A stretch of 64,000 nucleotides of DNA, taken from contig JAJUBI010000002.1 of NCBI GenBank assembly GCA_022419385.1, positions 3,038,001-3,102,000 of the forward strand. Reading direction: 5' to 3'. Below, piece after piece: positions 33,367 through 43,491 of the stretch. Each line of letters opens with the position of its first letter. The stretch's first letter is position 1. The translations under genes were made by a program, and so were the position numbers. This DNA is from Paraconiothyrium sp. Pb-2020. Lineage: Eukaryota; Ascomycota; Dothideomycetes; Pleosporales; Didymosphaeriaceae. The notes under the pieces were generated by a model that was given only the letters and a program-made list of their open reading frames with translations, was not told the origin of the DNA and ran no database searches.

Positions 33367-34698
33367 GTTGACGCTGCTGCTGCCCCTTCTGGTAAGCACG
33401 AAGTAACGCGAAATCAAGATTGGTCAGCCGCTTAAGAGTAGGTGTGATCTACACGAAAGTCAATAAATCAGCGAACACTCACGTTGGTGGCACTCGATGA
33501 AACTTAAATTTTCGTACTGTTGCGATTGGGGCGAGCCTGACAATCTGCCCATTCACATTCACCCCAATCATTGATGGTTGCCCCAACATTGTCCATGGAC
33601 TAAGCATGCTCTGCACGTTTCCGTCGCATCTGGTCTACGCGTGGAGGAACGCCAGATGTTGATCCCATAGCTGCTTCACTGTCACATTGTAGCACTTGTT
33701 TGTCTCCCCGTTCTGCTGACTCATGCTCACCTTCTTACGTCTCGTTCGTATCTTCTTGACGACCAAACCAAATAGAATACTCCGCGTCGTACTACACACG
33801 CTCCTGTATGTCGCAAAACACAATACAAATCACGCGTTGATCTACACACGCACGTCAGCACTGTCTGACCAGCACATCAGGGTTTGATACATACCCACTC
33901 GAAGTCCGCATCCTCATTGACATGTTTGAGACTATTTCTGCCTGGATGGTATAGCAGCGCAAGGCTTTCGTTCGCAATCTTGCATCGAGCGAGCGTCGCC
34001 CTGTGCATCAAGTGAATGGTCTGTAGAATCCAGCTCGATAGGCGCCCTGACGAAGGCGATATGATGCGCGAGTAGGCTATGATAATAAGATGCGAGGTAT
34101 ACATTAACATGATGAGAAAGACCCTGTTGCTAGCAATCCACAGTTGTGCTTAGGGGATATATAATTAAGACTGGTGAGTGGGCGAGTGAAAGAACGACCA
34201 CGAAAGGGCGTGGAAAGGTGACTAGCACCAGAACGTTTCAGACCGAAGCCAAAGCCGCTTTATGGTTGTTGTTTTGTTGTTTTTATTCTTAATTGACTTG
34301 TCGTGAATTTCGAATCGTATCGATGGTAATTCGAAGACGAGAGAGCTGGAGTCCTGCGGTGGAAGGTAAGAGACAGGATGTGAAGACTGGTCAGTTGACG
34401 AAGAGGAATGACTAGGCGGGACTATGGAAAGGGAGCAATTCAAAAATTGGTATATTTGTGATTGCCAACATCCGACGGAACGTATGTATTTGTTCTCAAT
34501 GCCCGATGGAGTTTGCAATAAACCCAATTGGGCTGGTTGAGCACGCCGTGATTGATGGCGACCGATCCCTCACCATGGTAGTCGATTAAATCGGGGAATG
34601 TCTTGTGTCGCTGAAGTTGTCGTGTGATCCGCATCGGAGCGGAGGGGTGTCCAGCCCGCAGTTCTTCTCACCGAGGGGATTTCCAGGCGGCGATTCTC

Positions 34699-36479
34699 TC
34701 ATCCACACACCAGACCCTCCTTCAGTTTGTGATCCACCGCCACCTCCGTATTATCAGCAGAGTCTCCATCGGACACTGCCCTTTTTTGGATCTCCTTCTC
34801 AATCTGACCCTCAGGTTGTAGCCCAACAGCCTTAGCATCCCCCTGTTGCTGCTCCAGTCTCTTCTTCTCCTTCTTACTGAGCTGCATTGAGCCCTTCTCA
34901 ATAGCTTCTTTCGGGAGCGGGCGGACGTAGGGCTGGCACACCCAAAATGGACGTTTGCAACGCGCAACGGTGGCGAGTGAAGATGCGTATGGATCTAAGT
35001 TTTCCTGTTTGGCCTCGCCTTGTGCGATTTCGGGTGCAGACTCAGAGTAGGCAACACTCGCGCCGTTGGCAGTTTCGGGATCGCGGTGATCCCGCTCGTA
35101 CGCTTGGATACCTTCCTTTACAGCTTTCTCTGTAAGCTTCAGCACGTTCTCGTAAGCATTAATGTCGCCCATTCGGCATTTCGCTAATGCGTCCCTCACG
35201 CTGTGATGCTGCGATACGAGTGGCCGCAGGAGATGAAACAAATGTGCTTGCATAGCTGTGAGATTTGGGTTCTTTAGCTGGCCTTTCTCCTTGTTATTCT
35301 GTTTCTGCTTCTTGCGCGGCGGCCCTTCATCTTCTTCCCGTGGTGGGGATGGTGGCTCCTCAGGGTCGTTGGGATGGAAGAGGGGCTTTCGCACGGGCGG
35401 TTCCTGTCCGAGCGCATACTTGTGAATTATGTCCATATATCGCCGAAACACCGCGTCAACTCTGTATCCGCCTTTACCATCTCTTCCGCGCCAGTACTCG
35501 CGACCTTCTTCACCCACTGGAGGTGGTTTGGCGAAGATAGTCGGGTCGTACAGGTTCCCTTCAGCCGTCATAACGCCATCTGCGCCCGTCACTTCCAGAC
35601 ACTTCGCAATGTCCTCATGCTGGAGAATGTTGCCATTTGCGAATATGACCGTCTCTTTCGGCAGATTCTCTCTCAAATAGCGAATCATTTCCCAATCTGC
35701 CAGTCCCGTATTGTGGCCTTTTTGTTCGCGCCGCCGCCCATGTACGGTGAGTATGTTTGCGCCGGCTTCCAGTATCATTTTCGCGTATCCCAACGTCTCC
35801 TCCTTCGTCTCTAATATCCTAAATTTTGCTGTAATAGGCACGTCCAGCTCCTCGTCCAACCTTTTTATCATCTTTGCAATCAGTTCTGGGCTTTCCTGTA
35901 AGAACGCCCCGTAGTTTCCCCTTCTCGCGATGCCCTGTGGACACCCTAGGTTCAGGTCCACCGCATCGCAGAACGGGGCCACATGTTTCGCGGCATTCAG
36001 TAGGTCGTCGGGGTCGTTGGAGCAGAACTGCACCGTGAGGGGGCGGTCGAACGCAGGGTTTCCGTCCAGATGGCGCTCTGATTCCGGCAGCTGCGAAATA
36101 TGGTATGTGTCGGGAGGGGAAGGTATGGCCGACCTGAGCGGTTGAAAATGCGAATCACGGTACTTGGGGCCTTCGGCGAACATCTTAGAGTGGAACATTG
36201 GTGTGTAGGCGAGGAGGTTGGACTGCTCGGAGGCAGGGAGGAAGGAGCGGGACAGCATGCGCCAGGCCTGGAAACACATTTTAGCCACCTTTCCATGCAA
36301 AGGCAAGTAGAGTAAATCAAATAACGTACGAACTCGGACTGCTCCACCATGGGGGCAAGCACAAGCTTGGGGCTCCCTATGCTCTCGTAAAAAGCCCTTC
36401 CACGCAGCTTGACCTTCTTGCTTGGTTTTACTACCCCATCACTACCCTCCGTCTTCATAGGTTGCGCCTCAGAACCCAT
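34699..36479 (-). CDS. DUS1: tRNA-dihydrouridine synthase (DUS1 type)
   Basis: An FMN enzyme that reduces uridine in the D-loop of tRNA; Dus1 acts at positions 16 and 17. Two exons, 36479-36330 and 36267-34699, join as VEQSEF|AWRMLSR and give 572 residues. Recognisable blocks are KLVLAPMV, LAYTPMFHSKMF, RPLTVQFCSNDP, DLNLGCPQGIARRGNYGAFL with the catalytic Cys (C159), ITAKFRI, LTVHGRRREQKG, VIFANGNI and GVMTAEGNLYDP. After about residue 330 comes an extension with a charged low-complexity segment (EEDEGPPRKKQKQNNKEK), a helical region and a Lys/Glu-rich tail, which makes it longer than yeast Dus1. The frame stays open 71 codons upstream; the ATG at 36479 is preferred because it gives a yeast-like N-terminus. 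Confidence 0.93.
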
Positions 36480-37673
36480 GGCCAGGATGCTAGTGCCAAA
36501 GAACCGTCTGCAGGGACCAGAAGTGAAGGTCGCAATTTTCAGAACAGCGGGGACGCCGCCCGCGGCGCGCACAACGAAGGAGTGGGTGACCGCCAACTCT
36601 CTCACTTCCTTATGGTGTAGATCGGGATGCGGGCCCAGCAAAGCGGTGAGCAGACACGCGTGATGTGACTGTGGATATGGAAAAGAGGTCATCTACTCGC
36701 AGAATGTCGTGTTAGAATATGGATCCCACAAGCCAGGGTTCAGCCAATCGGGGAGCGCTAGCATTGCCGGGAGAGAACATCGTTAGGGCTGAACACCGCT
36801 GAGTGGCCCACGAGCGAATTCTTCCTGGGCATTATGTGGATCGACCAGCCTATGATGTTTCATTAAACGTGCATATTTTCCTGGGAGCTGAATCTCTCCT
36901 GATGTGGTTGAAACAATATATGAACGGTACTCCTCCTCCTGCTGCTGCTGTTGTTGTTCTGAGTTGCCGAGTGTGAGCTGTCTTCCGCGTGTCCACCCTG
37001 TCACACCTTCACCCCGAAAGCCGCTAAAGAGCATATCGGGACCCCATCACGGTCCTCTTCCCATCACGCCATCACTAGTCATTGAGTCACCATCTGCAAA
37101 CGGCGAGTTTTCATAAAGAACTTCATTCTAGTATTGAGTACCACATCGACCATACACCTACGGGCCCATCCAAGATTACACGCGCGACCATGGCAGCCCG
37201 CGCGCAACCCACCGATACTGCCTCGCCGTGTGCTAGAGCACTGCAATATTGTCAAAAGCAGAAAGGAAAAGATACACCAAGATTCAAAACGCCGATCCCA
37301 TTAAAACACCATTTCGCTAGAGCCTGAGCTCGAGTACTGCGTCGCCAGCTCATACGCCAGTCGACCGACCAGGTTCTAAAAGAAACAATCATTAGGTTGG
37401 ATATCTCGTTGGCCGTAGCAGCACGCGTTGACGAGAACGCTGCGATCTATGAGCGCACTAAGTAAATACTGATTCGCTGCAAAGGCCCACCGCCCGGATA
37501 ATGCTGTACGCCAGAAACCATGCAATTATGCTGATGCTTCGGAAAGAAGCTCAAAAGAGTTGGAAACATTGTGGACGACCGTGTGTCCCGCGATGGAAGA
37601 TTGGCCGTCCGGGATATCATGTTGGGAAAGAAGGCACGATGCCCAGAAAGAGACTCGTAGAAGCAGTCGTCAT
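36480..37673. other. Intergenic, DUS1 promoter side
   Basis: Upstream of DUS1 and downstream of the FYVE gene. A trinucleotide-rich tract (TCC/TGC/TGT repeats) lies at about 36930-36960. A 45-codon frame with good start context at 37191 is not supported as a gene. Confidence 0.5.
36930..36958. repeat. Compound trinucleotide repeat (TCC, TGC, TGT)
   Basis: Three successive short trinucleotide runs in intergenic DNA. Confidence 0.75.
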
Positions 37674-38975
37674 CTAGAACGTGCTCCAGTTCCAGGTGCC
37701 ACCACCGAAGCTCTGTGACAGGAAGCTAGCCTTGGGAGCGCACTCTGGCCGCTTCGCCTGCGGCGGCTCGATCTGTACGGCAGCGGGGCTCTCGATGCTG
37801 CCAGAGCTCTCGCTATTGGTGCGGCTAGAGCGCATCTGCTCCCACTCGCGAAACTGCGTGTGGCAACGATCGCAAGCCTTGTGCCAGTCACCCTCGGGGT
37901 GGAACAAGGCGTGCTCGTTGAGGCGAACCTGCTTCTGGAGGTGCTGGTAGCAGAATATGCCGCCGCACTTGCGACAGTGATGGCGACGCATGAAGAGACC
38001 GAACGGCTGTTGGCAGCACGAGGCGGTGCACACGACAGTCGAACTGTCAGGCTAGAACCACCCAGTCAGCTCTATCCGATTGGCCCAAAGGACTCTAAAA
38101 TGAGGCTCCAAATGTCAAAGGAACGAACTAATGATGGAGAAGGCCGAGGCAGCCCGGAGACGGGCGACCCTGCATTCGGCAAAATATAGTGCGTGGGGAA
38201 CTCGTGGTGGTGAGACCGTGGAACCTAAGAAAAAGCGCACGGCAGCCGTCTCAAGAAGCTCGTGGTATCGTGCCTCATCCGACGCGCCGCTCATGGCAAC
38301 GGCGTCAGGTCTCGATGCGATGCCAGAGTTGTTGAGGTGGCAGGATGCACTTGTTGCAGCGCGCATCGGTATTCGGCGAGACGCTGGGAACCGTTGCCAC
38401 GCTAAGGGGCCCGCTCCGAACCATGTACGTAACAGCGGCTCGCTCAGGGAAAGGCACGCGACAAAAGTGGAGGGGAGTGGGTGCTGACAATAATAACGGA
38501 AAACAAATGAGCAAGCAGTAAAGCAAATCGACGTACCTGCCAGTGGTTGCGTGTGATGGGTCCTGCCACAGGAGAGAGCGGGGTGTCGTCGTAGATGGAT
38601 CGCATATCCTCCGTCGCGACACGGGAGATGGGGGTGGTGTCGCCGGTGCTCTGGCCGAACAAACCGCCGGTGCTCCAGCTGGTATTCGGTGTATCGATGC
38701 CGGAGTCAACGTTGGGCGGCGAGCGTCCAGCAGGCTTCTCCGTCCTACGCAACGCTGCGGGGATGTAGCCAGGCGTCTTCAGCGGTCGAAGCGGCGGAGC
38801 ATGCTGGGGGTATGTCGGCAGGTGGTTCATGGTGCGCGGCGAGGTGGGTGGGTGACACGTTCATCGGTGTGTTGGAGCCCGAGTCAATCTGGCTATAGAG
38901 CGCAGACTTCTTGTATGCGTGCTGGAACGGGTTGTGTTGCGCAGCAACGGCCGCTCCTGAGAACTGGGTTGACAT
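37674..38975 (-). CDS. FYVE zinc-finger protein, with an apparent one-base frameshift in exon 1
   Basis: A putative phosphatidylinositol-3-phosphate-binding protein of endosome or vacuole membranes. Exon 1 is 38975-38537 and exon 2 is 38051-37674; the join NHWQ|PDSSTVVC is characteristic. The FYVE finger has its first Cys pair in CTASCC, then the RRHHCRKCG signature, a GIFCYQH block and a final ACDRC pair. Total length would be about 271 residues. The N-terminal half is a disordered S/T-P-rich tail. The starting frame (MSTQFSGAA...NTPMNVSPT) does not continue. At about 38843-38852, in a GGTGGGTGGGTG tract on the plus strand, reading must shift by one base to reach MNHLPTYPQHAPPLRPLKTPGYIP. 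A 55-nt intron with a weak GTGTCA donor would also restore frame. The intron between exons is about 485 nt. Confidence 0.8.
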
Positions 38976-40441
38976 GGAGGGATCGAAGATGTGATGCGCG
39001 CCAGCAAGGAGCGAGGCAGTGTATGGGTGCGCGTTATAATCGGACGACGGTTGGAGTCGCGCTGCGAGGTTTGTTCGAAGGGTCGCGTGGGTAGAGATGC
39101 CAGAGGCGGCGGGCGGTCAAGATAAAACGGCGGGCGAGGAGTCGGAGGCCTTGCTCACAGCGCGACGCTGACGCTCGCAAAATGATGGTGCGGCTCTGCG
39201 CGTGTTTGTAGTCGAAGGCAATTGGTGTTTGGGCAGAGGCGGTGGGCGATAAGGACGGGTACACGACAGGAACGCCCGGGGGTTATCTGTATCTGCTGCA
39301 CGACGATTGCCCTGGCGGGTTGGTATCGTGCGGGAAGGGCTGGGGCGGGCGGGCCGGTTGTGTGTTGTCGGTGAAGGAGCTGCAGCGAGCGGTATGGAGG
39401 GGCACGTCTGAAATGGAGCGAGGGAGTGAATTAAGAACGACGTCGTTCTGCCCGCAGCGGACTGGTGATGGCGAGGGTCCAACGACTTTGGACCGAAGTG
39501 CTAACGGCTAGCCTCGCTGCAAGCATCTGTCTTGCAGGATCATCCCAGCCTGCCGCCCAAATCTGGCGGATCGCTCCACTGTCATCTCTGCGCAGCGCAG
39601 CCCATCTCCTCGGCCGCGCTCCTCTCGCACACAGCACGGCGCCAGCGTCCCAGATACAACGGTGTTCACCGCGCACGACATGTGGCGCTCTGCCGATGCC
39701 ATGCAACATGCGCCCGTTTGTTGGTGTGTCGCGCCGGCCGTGACACGGCAACGACCCCGTAGGCTCTGGCAACGGCCGCGGTGCCGCCACTTCCCAATCA
39801 GGGCGTAGGCTTATCTCTGGCCACTCGCGTCGCGTTCTGACGCCGCCATCGGATGCCGTCTGGCGCATCAATCATCATGATGGAACACGGCGCCGGCCCT
39901 CGCTATCTTCAGCTCACGCGAATAGCATTTGCCACACCCTTGCCTCTGTCGATTCCTCCATGTTGTGAGTGCGGCTGCAACCCGCCGCGCAGAGCAACAC
40001 GAGCCTCACGCTCTGCACAAGCCTGGGCCCCTCAGAACCGTCGACGACAAAAGAGCTCGTGCGCAGAGTGCAGCCTCGGGTGGAGCCCATTCCAAGCCGC
40101 CGCCCAGGGCTGGACGCTGTCCACGAAGGGTCCGGGAGATATCCCGGCGTTAAGAGGCGCACGTGAGCGTGGCTTGCGGGCATCTGCGCCACCTCGTGGC
40201 GTCTCGATGGATATGGATGCCAATGCCGAGGTTGGAAAGCACGACTCGCGCACATGCACCCAAATGAACCTAGGCTCTCATGCACTCCGCGTTTACTCCG
40301 CATTGGAGGCTGACGGTCGTGCCACCGAGCACACCAACAAACCCGCAGTGTTTCGAGCACTTCTCACCCATCAATGTGAGCAGTCCATTGCACTCACTGG
40401 CCGCCAGGCTTCCAATTGCAACACCCACGCCATTGGTTGCC
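38976..40441. other. Divergent promoter region of the FYVE and fatty alcohol oxidase genes
   Basis: About 1.5 kb, GC-rich. Long frames are open on both strands (up to about 198 codons at 39853-40449) because of base composition. I see no supported gene. Confidence 0.5.
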
Positions 40442-42935
40442 ATGTCTGAAACTATTCCCACCGCAACCGTGTCTCCAAAAGCCACTACGCTGCCTCCCCT
40501 GCCAGCTGAGGACCCGCTGACCCCAGCCCAATGGAGGACACTCCTCGCTATTGCGGAGACCATAGTACCGGCTGTGAAGCCCTCCGCAACTGCTCGGGGC
40601 AGAACTGAGATCGTGGTCACCGACAATGAATACTCGGCAATCGTAAGCAGGCTTAAGGGCCTCACACCCGACCTTGATGGTGAGGAAGCCGCCAAAGCAG
40701 TGCTTGATGACAACCCGGCATTGGATCCCGTCTTTAGAGAGGAACTTCGAAGAGTCATAGCCCTCACCTTGCCTCAATCAAACAGAAAGGATCTCTCCAT
40801 CATCTTGAACATACTCAACACTCGCGCTGGATCACTCGTACTTACAGGAAAGTTAACCCCCATCAGCGATCAGCCTATCTATGTACGAGAAGCCATTCTT
40901 CAATCGTGGGCTACGGCTCGGTTACCCCTTCTGCGGCAGCTCGTTCGTTCCTTAGCCACTCTGTCCAAGCAAACTTGGCTGAAAACAACCGAAACATTGC
41001 CGCGCTTTCTGGGGTACCCACGAGTCCCAGTTGGCATGGTTCCTGGGAAAGGCTTCGATTACGAGTTCCTCCAGATTCCCCCTGGCGATAAGCCCGAGGT
41101 TATTGAGACGGACGTTGTCATTGTAGGTAGTGGTTGCGGAGGCGGAGTGTCTGCGAAGAATCTATCTGAGGCTGGACACCGCGTGATTGTTGTTGAGAAG
41201 GCACATCATTGGACTCCGGAGCACTTCCCGATGCGTGACCAGTATGGGTGGAACAACCTGTTCATGCATGGTGGAGGTACGTATCTTAGCACACTCTTCT
41301 GCCACACCTAATACGCTAGCCAGTGCATCTCGTTCGTGTGAATTCTGCTGACTTGCGTCCTAATGTGTAGGCATCCAATCCGACGATAGCACAGTGGCAG
41401 TCGTTGCAGGACAGACTTTCGGGGGTGGTGGTACGGTGAACTGGTCTGCGTCACTGCAAACACAAGCATTTGTTCGTAAAGAATGGGCTGAGCGGGGGCT
41501 TCCATTCTTCACATCTGCAGAGTTCCAAGAGTCGCTCGACCGCGTTTGCCAACGGATGGGTGTTTCAACGGACTACATCGAACACAGCCGCACAAACCAG
41601 TTGTTGCTCGAAGGCGCGCGCAAGTTGGGCTATGCGGCTAAGACTGTTCCCCAGAACAGCGGCGGAAAGCGACATTACTGCGGTCATTGCGTCTTCGGCT
41701 GTGGCTCCTGTGAAAAGCAAGGTCCAGTCGTCAGTTGGTTACCTGATGCAGCTCGCGCTGGTGCAAGATTCGTCGAAGGCTTTCACGCCGAAAAGGTCAT
41801 CTTTGCGAAACGAGGTAGGCATCAGGTTGCCACGGGAGTAAGAGGTACCTGGGTCTCCAGAGACATCAACGGTGGCATCGCGGGAGAGCCAGTTGTCAGG
41901 CGAAAGGTAATAATCAAGGCCAAACGCGTAATTGTTTCTGCAGGAACGATGCAGTCGCCGTTACTGCTCCTACGATCCGGACTCAAGAACTATCAGATAG
42001 GGCGCAACCTCTACCTCCATCCCGTCATTTTCCAGGGTGGCATACACAACGAAGAAATTGTACCATGGGAAGGCGATTGTCTGACGTCAGTTGTCAATGA
42101 GTTTGAGGATTTAGATGGCAAAGGCCATGGGGTCAAAATCGAGGCAACAAACATGACGCCAACAGCCTGGCTTACCTTCATGAACTGGAAGAATGGTTTG
42201 GATTACAAAATCAATGCTGCACGACTTAGGCACATGACTGGCTACTTTGCCCTCGCCCGTGAAAAACACCCCGGCCAAGGCAAGTCTCCCAGGTACAAAG
42301 TGGATGTATTCTTTCTGCTAAGCGAAAGACTATCTTTATCTACTTCATAAGAAAAGAACCTTTTCTTCGCTTAGCTAAGACACGAGGCAATGTACCAACC
42401 CCACTTGTGTGAGACATACACTGACTTTGTACCTTCGGGTTTGGCAGTCTATCCAGACCCCCACGATGGGCGCGTCCGCGTCAAATACACAACGTCGAGT
42501 TTCGATAAAGCCCATCTCATTGAAGGCATCATCGCCCTAGCCAAGATCCAATATGTCCAAGGCGCGATCGAGATCTTTGCCATGATACCAGGCACAGAAT
42601 CTTTCATTCGTGACCCCGCGACACCCGCTAGCGAAGGCGTCAACGATATTAAGTTCCAGAACTGGCTGGACGGTATCAGGGCTAGAGGACTCCCGAGCCC
42701 TGAGACCATGTATGTGTCCGCGCATCAGATGGGCACGTGCAGAATGAGTTCAAAAGAGAAGGAAGGGGTTGTGGATCCTACAGGACAAGTATGGGGCACG
42801 AAGGGCCTGTATGTCGCGGATGCTTCAGTATTTCCGTCGGCGAGCGGAGTCAATCCTATGGTCACCAATATGGCCATCTCTGATTGGATTACTCGCGGGA
42901 TCGCGAAAGGGTTGGCAGAGCGGGCGCGGCTGTGA
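40442..42935 (+). CDS. Long-chain fatty alcohol oxidase (GMC oxidoreductase)
   Basis: An FAD enzyme that oxidises long-chain alcohols to aldehydes using O2 (omega-oxidation and alkane use), usually membrane-bound in ER or peroxisome. Three exons, 40442-41276, 41371-42279 and 42448-42935, give 743 residues, typical of fungal FAO. The N-terminal domain has LTPAQWRTLLAIAETIVPA; the dinucleotide fold is VVIVGSGCGGGVSAK...VIVVEK; then GTVNWSASLQT, CGHCVFGCGSCEKQG and SAGTMQSPLLLLRSG. The C-terminal GMC block has HQMGTCRMS and GVNPMVTNMAISDW, with the active His and Asn. The second intron is GC-AG type (AAG|GCAAGT at 42280); only this donor links HPGQ to VYPDPHDG in frame. An upstream in-frame ATG (40280) adds 54 unlikely residues. 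Confidence 0.93.
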
Positions 42936-43491
42936 TTGTCACTTCGATCTGGTTTGTTCTGTTCGACGTAAAATTCGGGGCATAGGTTTGCGAGGTTAGC
43001 ACGGCGTACCAAAGTTCTAGATAGCGGAACCTTGATTACGGACCTCAACTTCTTGTTGTTTGGGACACACGAGTCTACTCTCGATCTACTACAATAAATC
43101 ATGCATAACATCGATACACTACACCCATGCACAAACATTAACCCATTGTTACGAAGCTATCTCTACTCTGTATCTTTCTCAAGGTGTTGCGCAATGACCA
43201 CGCAGCTGTATCTCGTAGGCTTCATTTCCTCGCTACAAACATGACCCGCATGGCCGAGGATGCGCTCTGGTTCCCCGCACCCCGCACCGCACCCCAGAAT
43301 TTCTCAAACAAGGATGTCCTCCCGAGAAGCCATGTGAAAGGTCACATCATACTGCATCGTATAGCATCGTATAGCATCGTTCCTACCGTGTCCGCTTCCT
43401 AGGCTCGGAAGCGGTATAGTTACAAAACTAACGTTGATATATGATCTCTTGCGACGAGACACTTGAACAGCCATTGTACATCCGCCTCAAG
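42936..43491. other. Intergenic with a 10-bp tandem repeat
   Basis: FAO 3' region and the GH1 gene promoter. It holds GCATCGTATA repeated about 2.7 times. Confidence 0.5.
43354..43380. repeat. Tandem repeat, (GCATCGTATA)x2.7
   Basis: Perfect 10-bp units, roughly 110 bp upstream of the GH1 start codon. Confidence 0.9.

Larger units (their letters stand above)
29836..34698. other. Large gene-poor region (about 4.9 kb)
   Basis: Apart from the laccase promoter at the left edge, no convincing gene is found on either strand. Frames up to 137 codons occur without domains. The minus strand at 33.4-34.1 kb has intron-like borders and protein-like fragments that could not be assembled. A (TTCTCC) microsatellite lies at about 33341-33366. 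No terminal repeats or transposase motifs were recognised by eye. Confidence 0.5.

Noticed and set aside
33449..33482. GTGAGT...GTGTAG segment as a second minus-strand intron
   Set aside because: Only 34 nt, below the usual fungal minimum, and the join does not keep a frame open.
37191..37327. 45-codon frame with good start context
   Set aside because: Short, no domain, no evidence of conservation; could equally be chance.
40280..40441. Longer N-terminus for the fatty alcohol oxidase
   Set aside because: The extra 54 residues resemble no FAO; MSETIP at 40442 matches the family start better.
39853..40449. 198-codon plus-strand frame upstream of the fatty alcohol oxidase
   Set aside because: It overlaps the likely FAO leader in another frame and has compositional, non-protein-like content.
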